In this document: positions 44,471 to 53,198 of the stretch, piece by piece
How the letters are laid out: each line of letters opens with the position of its first letter
Position numbering within the stretch: the stretch's first letter is position 1
Source of the DNA: Secundilactobacillus mixtipabuli
GTDB taxonomy: Bacteria; Bacillota; Bacilli; Lactobacillales; Lactobacillaceae
DNA: 64,000 bases
Direction of reading: 5' to 3'
Assembly (NCBI RefSeq): GCF_002217925.1
Contig: NZ_BCMF01000002.1
Coordinates: forward strand, 124,001 to 188,000
Made by a program: the position numbers and the translations under genes
The notes under the pieces: model-generated
Told to the model about the DNA's origin: nothing
The model's database searches: none
What the model saw: the letters and a program-made list of their open reading frames with translations, nothing else

Positions 44471-44516
44471 GGTCAATCCATATTGGGTTGACCTTTATTT
44501 ATTTGCGTGTTATTCT
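44471..44516 (+). promoter_or_regulatory. Terminator of tetR overlapping the promoter of the dehydrogenase-reductase unit
   Basis: GGTCAATCC (44471-44479) pairs with GGGTTGACC (44485-44493) and is followed by TTTATTT, forming a hairpin. The same bases supply a -35 TTGACC (44488-44493), with a 17-bp spacer to a -10 TATTCT (44511-44516). The downstream genes can thus be expressed separately from tetR. Confidence 0.6.
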
Positions 44517-44565
44517 TTACCCGAGTCAAGATAGTGAAATTTCAAACAAGAAAGGTCGAATAATC

Positions 44566-45516
44566 ATGAAGGGTTGGCAATTTACTGAGACAAATGCACC
44601 GTTAAAACTAGTGGAACAACCGGATCCTACCCCTAAACCAAACGAAGTAGTGTTAGATTTGAAGGCTTCTGGTCTTTGTCACACTGATGTTGGAATTCTA
44701 CATGATCCAAGTTGGGGACCTATGGTTGCTGCCCCAGTCATCATTGGTCATGAAACAGCGGGTCTAATAACCCAAGTTGGAACCGAAGTCACAAATTTCA
44801 AGGTTGGTGACCGAGTTGCCGTTTCACCACAAAATCCCGATACTGGGCAAACTATCGGAGCGTTTCGTGATGGTGGCTATGCTGATAAATTAGTCGTACC
44901 TGCTATGCAACTTGTCCCTCTACCTGATAATGTTTCATTTCTTCAAGGTGCTGCGGCTACCGATGCTGGTATGTCTGCTTATCATCCCCTTTTTGTAGTC
45001 GGTAAAGCCAAGAAAGGCATGAAAGTTGGAATCATTGGTATTGGTGGCCTAGGTCAGTTTGCAACCAACATGGCAGTAATTGAAGGTTGTGAAGTCTATG
45101 TAGCTGATACCAAGTCCTCCTCACGTGATTGGGCAATGAAAGTTGGTGCTACTGCTGCTTATGAAAATATTTTGGATTTAAAACAACACCATTTGGATTT
45201 AATTATAGATTTTGCTGGCTTTGATACAACAACTAATGAAGCTATCGAAGCAGTTAATGTTGGTGGTACTGTCGTTGTAGTGGGAATGGGTATTTTACAT
45301 TCAACAATTAATACTGGTACCCTTATTTTCAATAACATCAAGCTAATTGGGAATTCAGGTGGTACCCCAGACGATATTGCGGAAGTGTTAAAATACTTTG
45401 CTACAGGGAAAATGCAACCAATGCTTGAAACGATTGACTACGATCAGATTCCAGAAGGCCTGAATCGTGTTCAAAGTGGTGATATTGCCGGCCGACTTGT
45501 TGCTACACGCGAATAA
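44566..45516 (+). CDS. Zinc-type alcohol dehydrogenase (MDR) without structural zinc lobe
   Basis: This is a 316-aa protein starting at the ATG behind AAAGG. The catalytic zinc ligands are recognisable in GLCHTDVG (Cys) and GHETAG (His-Glu). The cofactor-binding motif IGIGGLGQFA is near residue 157. The four-cysteine structural-zinc loop expected after the catalytic domain is absent (the segment reads SPQNPDTGQTIGAF), so it belongs to the shorter bacterial branch. It lies 49 bp before the FMN/FAD reductase gene and is probably co-transcribed; one could supply NADH-linked chemistry for the other, which is inference. Confidence 0.87.
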   Translation: MKGWQFTETNAPLKLVEQPDPTPKPNEVVLDLKASGLCHTDVGILHDPSWGPMVAAPVIIGHETAGLITQVGTEVTNFKVGDRVAVSPQNPDTGQTIGAFRDGGYADKLVVPAMQLVPLPDNVSFLQGAAATDAGMSAYHPLFVVGKAKKGMKVGIIGIGGLGQFATNMAVIEGCEVYVADTKSSSRDWAMKVGATAAYENILDLKQHHLDLIIDFAGFDTTTNEAIEAVNVGGTVVVVGMGILHSTINTGTLIFNNIKLIGNSGGTPDDIAEVLKYFATGKMQPMLETIDYDQIPEGLNRVQSGDIAGRLVATRE

Positions 45517-45533
45517 AAATGTTCAATACATTT

Positions 45534-45547
45534 TGTAAGCGGTTACG
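45534..45547 (+). promoter_or_regulatory. Candidate cre (CcpA) site before the FMN/FAD reductase
   Basis: TGTAAGCGGTTACG matches TGWAANCGNTNWCA in all but the last base and is palindromic (GTAA..TTAC). It lies between the dehydrogenase stop codon and the reductase ribosome site AAGGAGG. Carbon-catabolite control of the reductase is inferred. Confidence 0.55.
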
Positions 45548-45565
45548 GTCAAGGAGGCTGACATC

Positions 45566-47401
45566 ATGTCTAAATTAAAAAATGGTACGTATCAAGGTAG
45601 TGGTACTGGTAATCGAGGTAAGATCACCGTATCCGTGACCGTTAAAGATGATAGAATCACAAATGTTAATATTGATAATCAAAACGAAACTGACGGAATC
45701 AGCACTGCAGCACTACAAAAAGCCCCAGAGTTAATCACAAATTACCAGTCTTATAATATTGATGCCGTAACAGGTGCAACAGTAAGTTTTCAAGCAGTTC
45801 AAAAAGCAGTTCAAAATGCATTGACCAAAGCTGGTGACGACAGTACCTTTGATAAGCCGATTGATCTAAGAAATACTGTCGAAGAAACAGATGATACTGA
45901 CTATCGATATCTTGATTCAGCGACTCTAAAATTTGAAGATTCAACAGATGTTTTAATCGTAGGTGCTGGTGCCTCAGGGCTCTCCGCTGCGATTGCTGCC
46001 CGGCAAGCAGGCGCTAATGCACTCGTGTTAGAATATGCATCCAGTTACATGCTATCTGACATGACCTTATCGGGTGGTTACTATAACGCTGGTGGCGGTA
46101 CTAGTTTGCAACGTAAGCAAGGCATTGAAGATTCCAAAGAGAACTGGGATAACTATCTTAAGGCAGTTGGTCAAGGATTTGAAGATGATATGATGCGTGA
46201 AACCATCGTTGAACACGGTGCCGAAGATTATGAATGGCTAGTTAAAGACGTTGGCGTAAACTTTCTAGAAGTTCAAATGATTGGTAATGAAATGGCTATG
46301 AAAGATTATGCTACTCCTGCTGCGCGATCTCACTTAACAGCTGAAAAGAGTGGTGTTGGCTTATCTCGTCCATTATTCAAAAAGGCCAGCAAACTCGGAA
46401 CTAAGTTTATTTTCAACGTTACTGCTCAAAGCTTAATCACTAATAAAACTGGGCGTGTAATTGGTGTTCACACCAATAAAGGCAACTATCGTGGTAAGAA
46501 TATTATTGTAGCAACCGCGGGCTTTTCACGAAATAAAAATCTACTCAAGAGTTTTGCACCAGATTTCGCAGTTGGTGAGTCCTATGGTTCTATCCGACAA
46601 AATGGTGACGGCATTATCATGGGTACCGAAATTGGTGCTAAATTATCAGATATGTGGATGCCAATTGCTAGTTCAATTGGAACACAATCGGGTGATAACG
46701 TTTGTATTGGACCAATTTGTGCAGCTTGGAAATATCCATATATTTGGCTTGGTAAGGATGGTAAACGTCACTTCAGAGAAGACATGTACTTCGAGGAAGG
46801 GTCCAAGCACATTGCTGCTTTACCGGGCGGTTATGTTTGGTTAGTATTCGATCAACGCATGGCCGATGAAAATCCAGGTGCTTTCTCAGCACCAGCTGCC
46901 TCCCCTCGTCTAAAACGAGAGGTTGAAGATGGTTACTTTAAGAAGGCCGATACTATCGAAGATTTAGCTAAGCAAACTGACCTTGATCCAGAAGTATTAA
47001 ATGCTACAATCAACAAATGGAACACTGATTCAGAAAATGGTCAAGATTCTGAATTTGGACGTGAAAATGTACTTGGGACACTCAAGGCTCCCTACTATGC
47101 GGCCAAAATGGCACCATCTACACCTGATACCGCTGGCGGGTTAACTATCAACAGCCACACTCAGGTCTTAGACAACCGTGACAAGATTATTCCCGGCTTT
47201 TACGCGGCCGGAAGTACCACTGGTGGTTGGCGTGGTATGACATATCCTGGCTGTGGCATGGGCATCACCAACGCAATTGTGTTTGGTCGTTTAGCTGGTG
47301 AAGAAGCTGCCAAAAGTATTCTCGACGCCAACAGTGGTGCTTCCCAGCATGAAACCACCACTGATGCAAGTACCGGCGCTTCACACCATGTTAATGCATA
47401 A
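45566..47401 (+). CDS. FMN_bind-FAD reductase, fumarate/urocanate-reductase type (N-terminal FMN domain)
   Basis: This is a 611-aa protein. Residues about 5-88 form an FMN_bind domain with a flavinylation-type motif DAVTGAT (66-72), where T72 would carry covalent FMN. From about 125 on it is a flavocytochrome c/fumarate reductase-like FAD domain: GAGASG at 133-138, and GGLTINSHTQVLD with IPGFYAAGSTTGG near the end. There is no signal peptide, so it acts in the cytoplasm. Family members reduce C=C bonds of unsaturated acids such as fumarate, urocanate or hydroxycinnamates; the substrate here is unknown. A polar His/Thr/Ser-rich tail ends the protein. It follows an alcohol dehydrogenase gene. 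Confidence 0.88.
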   Translation: MSKLKNGTYQGSGTGNRGKITVSVTVKDDRITNVNIDNQNETDGISTAALQKAPELITNYQSYNIDAVTGATVSFQAVQKAVQNALTKAGDDSTFDKPIDLRNTVEETDDTDYRYLDSATLKFEDSTDVLIVGAGASGLSAAIAARQAGANALVLEYASSYMLSDMTLSGGYYNAGGGTSLQRKQGIEDSKENWDNYLKAVGQGFEDDMMRETIVEHGAEDYEWLVKDVGVNFLEVQMIGNEMAMKDYATPAARSHLTAEKSGVGLSRPLFKKASKLGTKFIFNVTAQSLITNKTGRVIGVHTNKGNYRGKNIIVATAGFSRNKNLLKSFAPDFAVGESYGSIRQNGDGIIMGTEIGAKLSDMWMPIASSIGTQSGDNVCIGPICAAWKYPYIWLGKDGKRHFREDMYFEEGSKHIAALPGGYVWLVFDQRMADENPGAFSAPAASPRLKREVEDGYFKKADTIEDLAKQTDLDPEVLNATINKWNTDSENGQDSEFGRENVLGTLKAPYYAAKMAPSTPDTAGGLTINSHTQVLDNRDKIIPGFYAAGSTTGGWRGMTYPGCGMGITNAIVFGRLAGEEAAKSILDANSGASQHETTTDASTGASHHVNA

Positions 47402-47422
47402 TAAACTTCTATAATCTAAAAC

Positions 47423-47466
47423 AAAGATTCAATTACCCATTCCATTATGGATGATTGAATCTTTTA
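47423..47466 (+). terminator. Terminator of the FMN/FAD reductase gene
   Basis: AAAGATTCAAT (47423-47433) pairs with ATTGAATCTTT (47454-47464), followed by TT. Confidence 0.75.
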
Positions 47467-47669
47467 AATTTATAACTAATTGTGCGGGCCAGAAATTGCA
47501 GTTTGTATTTTAGCAATTTCATCATCTTTATTGTACGTATAAAGTGAAACATTCCGGAGCAGATACTCACGTACTTTCATTACTATTAGGCTTGCAAAAT
47601 CGAACAAGAGTGTTACACCACATTGTTTGATGTCCTGCTGAGTTGTATATAAAAAAGGTAGCCAATGTT

Positions 47670-47712
47670 CTCATAATCTCAAACCGAGTGGAATACTCTT
47701 CGGTATTATGAG
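47670..47712 (+). promoter_or_regulatory. Compound dyad upstream of the PLD-ATPase gene
   Basis: Outer arms CTCATAAT/ATTATGAG (47670-47677 and 47705-47712) enclose inner arms ACCGA/TCGGT. The dyad ends 44 bp before the start codon, where an operator or a 5'-leader hairpin would sit. The rest of 47467-47756 has no convincing gene; a 34-codon minus-strand ORF there lacks a ribosome site. Confidence 0.45.
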
Positions 47713-47756
47713 TGTGATTCAACAATAATTCTAAATATTTAGAAAGGAAGATCAGT

Positions 47757-49979
47757 ATGCCACAAGGCATTAATACTCTATATGTAATAAAAGAATATAC
47801 GCCGCAATCAATGACCATTCCCGAAATTTTTGACACAGATAAATATTCACAAATGTTAGGTGTCACATTTTCTGCATCTGGTGATTTTATCAACAAATAT
47901 TTAAATCCACTTGAAAAATTAACTCTAATCGTTGGTATTCCAGAAGAAAAAGTCCAGCGTAATACTAGTCAGGCTATGGCTCATCATAATATGCAAAAGA
48001 AGATGCAGCAAATCTTAAATCATGAGGGCACTAACTTATATCAGTCCTTAAACATCGAGATTAAGAAGCAGGTTAATACTCAGCATTTTAAAGTATTGGC
48101 GCCCCTGTTTTATACAATCCATTCAAAATTTTATTTATTATCAAATTTAGATCAAACTGAAACACGCTTAATCCTTGGATCAGCTAATCTATCGGCCCAA
48201 GCTTTTAAAAGCAGCAGTTCCCAATTTGAAAATATTTTGATTTTAGATAATAATCCGCTGTTTGACATCTATAAAGACTATTTCAATAATCAATTACTAC
48301 CGGTTGTTGATGATTTTATTCCCAAAGAAGCAATTAAAATTGTCACAAAAAACATACGGACTCTACCAAAGGACGCTAATGTTGAACAAGCATACCTATT
48401 ATCACCTCAAGACATCAATAAAATTCAAGAAGAATCCTTTATCGATACTGCTGAAGCTGTCAATCAAAAATTAAATGTTGGCATAGTACCAATGGAAACC
48501 ATTTCTGAGATGAAAAATGCACCTGAGGAAATTCATGATGTAAAAGCTAGAACTAGAACAATCAACTACCAGCTTGAGACTGGTGCTACATTAATTAAAG
48601 AAATGGTAGTACCCAAAAGTAAAACGCCTAAGATTCAAACGCCAAGTAAATTGAGAACTGCCTTTAAAAACAAAATAAAAATCAAGAAAACTAAAAATGT
48701 AAATGCTAATATTCTCGAATTAAACGAAATGTATTCCAAACCAGCACTACGTAATATTGACGATCATATCACTGGCTTTTCAATAAAACGTGATGAACAT
48801 TCTAACGACCTCATGCCATATGGGAAATTGGCTACTAAAGAAGAAATTGAAGCTAGTTTAAAAAACATTAACCATATGCTACGTAATTACAAAAACTTCG
48901 CCATTGATTATGATAACGATTATGGTGCAAGAGTTTATGAAGCAATTCTATATGCCTTTACTGCTGCTTTCATTTGGGAAATTCGTCAACACAGTAGTTT
49001 AAATACCCAAGAAGGCAACGACATTCCTCAATTTCTGTTTATCGGTGGAACGGGCGGCTCAGGAAAGTCTAGTTTACTGGCCTACATTTCAAAATTGCTT
49101 GGTATATATGGGAATGTACAATATCTCGATTATTCGGCCATTTTACCGTATGGCACTCATAATATAAAAAGCCAAACCATTGAACAATTACGCCGCTGGT
49201 TTAGAACTGAAAATGCTGCACCAATGTTGATTGACGAAGTCCCTAGTGAATTCTTCGAAAAAGATAAATATGGCAATGATTTAGTTGTTCAAGAAACTAA
49301 TAATGCTGCAGACCTTGACCATGCTTACCCTGCTATGATAGCAACTACCAATGCGGATGCTTATACTTTCAAAGAACAAGCTCGTCGTCGAAGCTACTAT
49401 CTTAAAAATGACCGTGTTTTTGACGATGCAAAACGAGAGCAATCAACTAAAGAATATGCAAATGTGTTAAATAATACTACGGACTTGTTATATCAGGATT
49501 TCTTGGTACGGATGAGTGAACTGATTGAAACTAATAAAGCCGTTTATAATCAATATGCGGATCAAGGTAAAATTGATTTTATGTATAATACCCGTCAAAT
49601 CTTCAAGCAATATTATGACATCGTGGATTTACCAATCCCTACTTATTTCCCACAATCACGGTATGATGACAGTCAAGAAAGCAATCAGGAACGTTGGCGT
49701 AAGCTCTATGAAACGATGCCAGAAGAATTTAACTATCATAAAGATACCAATTCATTATTCTTCCGTATTACCAAAGTTGATGAAAACGACTCTAGCCGAT
49801 TCAATGCTAACGGTAAAGCGTCATTTGTCTACAAAAATGCCCTATCACCCAAAGTTATTAGAGGAAGTAAAGAAGGCATTACTGTCGAGTTAAAAGCAAG
49901 CGAATTTTTTCATTGGATTGGAATTAATAATCCATATATTCACAAAGGCCTTTTCAGTCTATTTTATAAACAGAAATAA
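47757..49979 (+). CDS. PLD-type nuclease fused to SF3/AAA-like ATPase (candidate defence protein)
   Basis: This is a 740-aa single-gene unit. The N-terminal part (about 30-190) carries a phospholipase D-type motif H122-S-K124 followed by GSANLS (141-146, N144), as in PLD-family nucleases. Only one such motif is seen, and the usual Asp five residues after the Lys is not evident. A charged, Lys-rich linker spans about 200-340. A P-loop ATPase follows, with Walker A GTGGSGKS (431-438), Walker B MLIDE (490-494), sensor-like IATTN (528-532) and RRR (543-545), resembling SF3/D5-type helicases. The tail (about 650-740) is unassigned. AAAGGAAG precedes the ATG. It has no neighbour on its strand, is AT-rich, and lies among pseudogenes and an IS. 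Nucleic-acid-triggered cleavage is a reasonable guess, not shown. Confidence 0.8.
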   Translation: MPQGINTLYVIKEYTPQSMTIPEIFDTDKYSQMLGVTFSASGDFINKYLNPLEKLTLIVGIPEEKVQRNTSQAMAHHNMQKKMQQILNHEGTNLYQSLNIEIKKQVNTQHFKVLAPLFYTIHSKFYLLSNLDQTETRLILGSANLSAQAFKSSSSQFENILILDNNPLFDIYKDYFNNQLLPVVDDFIPKEAIKIVTKNIRTLPKDANVEQAYLLSPQDINKIQEESFIDTAEAVNQKLNVGIVPMETISEMKNAPEEIHDVKARTRTINYQLETGATLIKEMVVPKSKTPKIQTPSKLRTAFKNKIKIKKTKNVNANILELNEMYSKPALRNIDDHITGFSIKRDEHSNDLMPYGKLATKEEIEASLKNINHMLRNYKNFAIDYDNDYGARVYEAILYAFTAAFIWEIRQHSSLNTQEGNDIPQFLFIGGTGGSGKSSLLAYISKLLGIYGNVQYLDYSAILPYGTHNIKSQTIEQLRRWFRTENAAPMLIDEVPSEFFEKDKYGNDLVVQETNNAADLDHAYPAMIATTNADAYTFKEQARRRSYYLKNDRVFDDAKREQSTKEYANVLNNTTDLLYQDFLVRMSELIETNKAVYNQYADQGKIDFMYNTRQIFKQYYDIVDLPIPTYFPQSRYDDSQESNQERWRKLYETMPEEFNYHKDTNSLFFRITKVDENDSSRFNANGKASFVYKNALSPKVIRGSKEGITVELKASEFFHWIGINNPYIHKGLFSLFYKQK

Positions 49980-50118
49980 GTGACACTCTGTCTCTTGATT
50001 TATCAAACATAACTAACTATATTGTGTGAATCCTTAGCTGAGCGATGGACTCCCACCTACATTGCCGTTCCTTGTTCTGCAATAGCATATCATTCGATAA
50101 ACACTGGAGCCAAAGATA

Positions 50119-50157
50119 CAAAAATACCTCCAAAATTGTTTTCAATTTTGGAGGTAT
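50119..50157 (-). terminator. Terminator of the decayed OYE-type gene copy (CCTCCAAAATTG hairpin)
   Basis: A perfect 15-bp stem (50124-50138 with 50143-50157) is followed on the minus strand by TTTTTG. It is related to the terminator of the intact OYE-type gene at 56.7 kb. The 140 bp between the PLD-ATPase stop and this hairpin hold nothing recognised. Confidence 0.85.
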
Positions 50158-50193
50158 CATTATATCATTACTATTCTTATAATTTCTGGTTAC

Positions 50194-50512
50194 TTATGCT
50201 GAGTATCCAGCAACAAATTCTGTTTGAATCGTAACAAGTGCATTAGTTGCTTCAACTGTATCGCTAACTGCCACCAATTGAGATTTTGGCAAGCGTTCAC
50301 TCAATGTTTTATACAGTTGGTCGTCTGAATGATAGCCCGCTGCAAGTACAATTCCATCTGCGGGAATTGTACGGGCTTCACCATTACGCTATCAGTACTG
50401 AGTGATTGAACTGTTGATGCCATCACGGTCACATGTCCGCGCTCAGTGTCTGCCAAACATGCGGCAGTTTCAGTTTCCATTTTGCCATTACCAATAACGA
50501 CTAATTCACCTT
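50194..50512 (-). pseudogene. Truncated, decayed copy of the OYE-type reductase C-terminus
   Basis: The minus strand matches the last third of the intact gene at 56785-58716: GELVVIGNGKMETETAACLAD corresponds to GELVVIGGGEVGTETAAYLAD, and it ends EFVAGYSA and stop like GFAAGYSA. Internal deletions shift the frame (around 50385-50425), and everything upstream of the Rossmann motif is missing. Its truncated 5' end runs directly into the end of the nitroreductase gene, so a deletion joined the two. The downstream terminator is also homologous. Confidence 0.85.
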
Positions 50513-51193
50513 TTATTTAACAATTTGAAGAATATCATCAGTCTTGGCACGAGGATGTTTTTCAAATTCATTAATACGATTAAGATCTTCATTTTCTTGT
50601 GCATAGCCTAAACCAATCCCCATGAAAATCGCTTCATCTTCAGGAATGTCAATTACCTGACGAATTTCTTGTGGATAGCGAATGAATTCATAGGCTGGGA
50701 TACAGTCAACACCTTGTTCACGTGCAGCTAAGGTAATGCCATAACCAAATGCACCCGCATCGTAAGCAGAGAACATTGTTGCATTTTTAGGAATAGTGAT
50801 ATAAACAATTGCTGGGGCATGGAAATCCCATGCACTCTCTTTATTGAAACCTAATTTGTCAGTTGACCCGTCTTCTGGGAAAGGACTGACATCGCCTGCT
50901 TGCCAAAAGTCACGCATATTCGTCCATTCAGCTGCAGACCAGTCTTTATCTGTGAATTGTGGTGGTACGACCTCAGTCCAAGATTTTTTGTTGCCCATGA
51001 CGTTGGTATGATGCGATTCATGCATTTTCTTTGCAGCCTCACCAGTAAGTACGTAGGCTTTCCAAGGTTGGCTGTTACACCAAGAAGGTGCCCACTGTGC
51101 TTCAGCAATAATATCTTTAATTAATTTTGTGTCAATTTCTTGATTCTTGAATGATCGTGCAGAATGTCGTGCACGTAAAAGACTTTCGCTCAT
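50513..51193 (-). CDS. Nitroreductase-family FMN protein
   Basis: This is a 226-aa protein starting at MSESLL, behind AAAGGAG. The nitroreductase signature RARHSARSFKNQEID opens the protein, AQWAPSWCNSQPWKAYV forms the FMN site, and GAFGYGITLAAREQGVDCIP the later core. Such enzymes reduce nitro-aromatics, quinones or enones with NAD(P)H. It is divergent from a TetR regulator with two palindromic operators between them, so induction by an electrophile is likely. Its stop codon lies at the junction with the OYE pseudogene, so the last residues may differ from the ancestral end. Confidence 0.9.
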   Translation of the reverse strand: MSESLLRARHSARSFKNQEIDTKLIKDIIAEAQWAPSWCNSQPWKAYVLTGEAAKKMHESHHTNVMGNKKSWTEVVPPQFTDKDWSAAEWTNMRDFWQAGDVSPFPEDGSTDKLGFNKESAWDFHAPAIVYITIPKNATMFSAYDAGAFGYGITLAAREQGVDCIPAYEFIRYPQEIRQVIDIPEDEAIFMGIGLGYAQENEDLNRINEFEKHPRAKTDDILQIVK

Positions 51194-51225
51194 GATGATT
51201 TCTCCTTTATAATAAAATAAAAAGA

Positions 51226-51299
51226 ATAACATGTTATCGTTTTCATAACTTTATAATAGCACTATACAAGTACGTGTCAATATAAAAAATAACATGTTA
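51226..51299. promoter_or_regulatory. Paired TetR operators (ATAACATGTTAT)
   Basis: The perfect palindrome ATAACATGTTAT at 51226-51237 recurs as ATAACATGTTAC at 51289-51300. Both are followed by a CG(T/G)TTTT stretch, and the repeats start 63 bp apart. They flank the divergent promoters of the nitroreductase and tetR genes. TetR binding is inferred. Confidence 0.7.
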
Positions 51300-51386
51300 C
51301 GGTTTTTAATAATTGAATTTCTTGAAATGGATTGCTATCATCACGTTATAATGGTAATTATTGAAAATTAAGAGGGAAACTAGAAA

Positions 51387-51992
51387 ATGACATCAATTAA
51401 AACGACTTTGAAAAGAAAACAAGCACAACAAGAGATTTTACAGGCAGCTTTACCATATATTGAATCTGGAAAATATAATCAACTCTCCATTCGTGAATTC
51501 TGTCATGAAATTGGCGTAACGACAGGTATGTTTTATAGATACTATAAAACTAAATCTGATTTACTGGCTTTTTATGCGATTGACACTTCCAAGCTATTAT
51601 TTGATTCATTGAAAGATAATTTTCCAACTATGTCTCTTCGTGAAAAGTTGGTTTCTTTCTGTATGGCAAGCATTAAACCACTCCAAACAATGGGTCCAGA
51701 AAGTCTCTTTGTATTTCTAAATGTTAAAAACCCGGAATGTAATTGTGATGTTAGTCGTCAGCTTTTTTACGATCAGATTAGATATGTTTTTGACTCAACC
51801 TATGATGGCCACCAGTATGCCGAAGAAGACTTGCTCGATATTAGCAATCAGCTAGTTATCCTTGAAAAGGGAATTGTTTATGAATGGTACAGCCGTCAAG
51901 ATGACCCTACATTTGAGTTAATGCCTGTAGCTGAGCATTGCTTTGATAAAGCTTTAGACGCGTATTCATTTTTGAATGATGAAAAATCATAG
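51387..51992 (+). CDS. TetR-family transcriptional regulator
   Basis: This 201-aa regulator has an N-terminal HTH (about 12-60; LSIREFCHEIGVTTGMFYRYYKTKSDL) and a C-terminal helical ligand-binding domain. It is divergent from the nitroreductase gene, with two palindromic repeats between, and most likely represses both. A segment with two close cysteines (NPECNCD, about 115-121) in the ligand domain might sense thiol-reactive compounds; this is speculation. AGAGGGAAA precedes the ATG. Confidence 0.88.
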   Translation: MTSIKTTLKRKQAQQEILQAALPYIESGKYNQLSIREFCHEIGVTTGMFYRYYKTKSDLLAFYAIDTSKLLFDSLKDNFPTMSLREKLVSFCMASIKPLQTMGPESLFVFLNVKNPECNCDVSRQLFYDQIRYVFDSTYDGHQYAEEDLLDISNQLVILEKGIVYEWYSRQDDPTFELMPVAEHCFDKALDAYSFLNDEKS

Positions 51993-52019
51993 AGTTTAAA
52001 ATACCCGAATTTTCAAATC

Positions 52020-53198
52020 AAGTGCAACGTTAATGACCTATTCTCATAATTGGTCTAGTAGCGACTATAAATCAGGTATCAGCGAACTAGGTGTGCGATA
52101 GCCTAGTATTCTTCTGGGACGATTGTTTAAAGCATCCTGAACAGCCTGAATCATAGTGATGTCATAATCATGCAGCGAGTGCCCCTTGGGGATGAATTCA
52201 CGAATAAGTCCATTGTGGTTTTCATTGGTACCCCGTTCCCATGGCGAATAAGGATGAGCGAAGTAAATTTGGGCTCCTTCGACCTGGGCGAGTTCTGCGA
52301 ACTCACTACCATTATCAAAAGTAATGGACTTAAAGTGTTCATTACCGTAATCAGCCAGAATCGTCTGAAGGCTGTTACGACAAGTTGCGGCATGATAATT
52401 CGGAATCTTATAGATAATCTGAAAACGGGTAGTTCGTTCCGTCAAAGTCATCAAAGCTGGCTGATCTTCGGTACGCTTGCTTTTAACCGGATCACCTTCC
52501 CAGTGACCAATCTCAGACCTAGTTGTAACAACCGCCGTTCGTTCAGTAATCGAGGTTCCTAAAACGTGTTGATTCATGCGTACATGAAGCTTACCACTTC
52601 CCCTAACACGTCGGCGTAATTTCATCGGCAGATTACTATTGCGTAAGGGCAAGATTCCAGAATCAATATCACGGTATACCGTGGGGATCGATGGACAATC
52701 TCGCTCTGGATAAGCCTGCCGATAGTAGTGAACGAACGTATCTACTGTGTACACGTGGTCGCCGATGAAGCTCAATCTGTAGCTGGACATAAAAGTCTGG
52801 ACAAGTCTGCCATTTGTGTTGCGGGCGACATCGCTGACGGTGTCGCTCATAAACCGCTTGCCCAGTATCCACTAAATAGACAGTGACCCGTTTATGATTG
52901 GCCTTAATTTGAGTAGTAGTGCCTCGCTTAATCTCGCGGCTAATAGTGACCTTATTACGGCCTAAACGTCGCGCAATTGTCGAAATTGATGGGAGTGATT
53001 TCGTAGTGCCGTCACTGCGACGTTGCGGTGTCCGCCAGGATTCAATCTTGCCTCTTTCAGTGGACGACAGTTGTGTATAGTGATGAGACATGATAGTCTG
53101 AGATTGGGTCATGATGGTTTTCTCTTTCTTACTTGCATCGTTGCATATAAGAATAGGTCATCATGACCTTTTTGGTCTAGTTATTTATCATTGCACTT
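52020..53198 (-). mobile_element. IS30-family insertion sequence, inactivated
   Basis: An element of about 1.18 kb is bounded by AAGTGCAA (52020-52027) and its inverted copy TTGCACTT (53191-53198). Related subterminal blocks (TGACCTATTCT and TCTAGT/ACTAGA) are present near both ends. It contains an IS30-type transposase broken into two frames. I could not identify a clear target duplication in the flanks, so the exact ends are approximate by a few bases. Confidence 0.75.
52065..53112 (-). pseudogene. IS30-family transposase, frameshifted
   Basis: The N-terminal frame (53112 to about 52740) carries YTQLSSTERGKIESW and the HTH-like SISTIARRLGRNKVTISREI. The C-terminal frame (about 52750 to 52065) carries the DDE core: ...EIGHWEGDP.., ITFDNGSEFAEL and HPYSPWERGTNENHNGLIREF. 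The two parts are in different frames and meet near 52740, where RPRVHS should continue into VDTFVHYYRQ. IS30 transposases are normally one ORF, so this copy is probably dead unless a ribosomal slip restores it. Confidence 0.82.

Noticed and set aside
47476-47580. A 34-aa minus-strand ORF (MKVREYLLRN...)
   Set aside because: No ribosome site, no recognisable family, and it overlaps nothing conserved; not better than chance.
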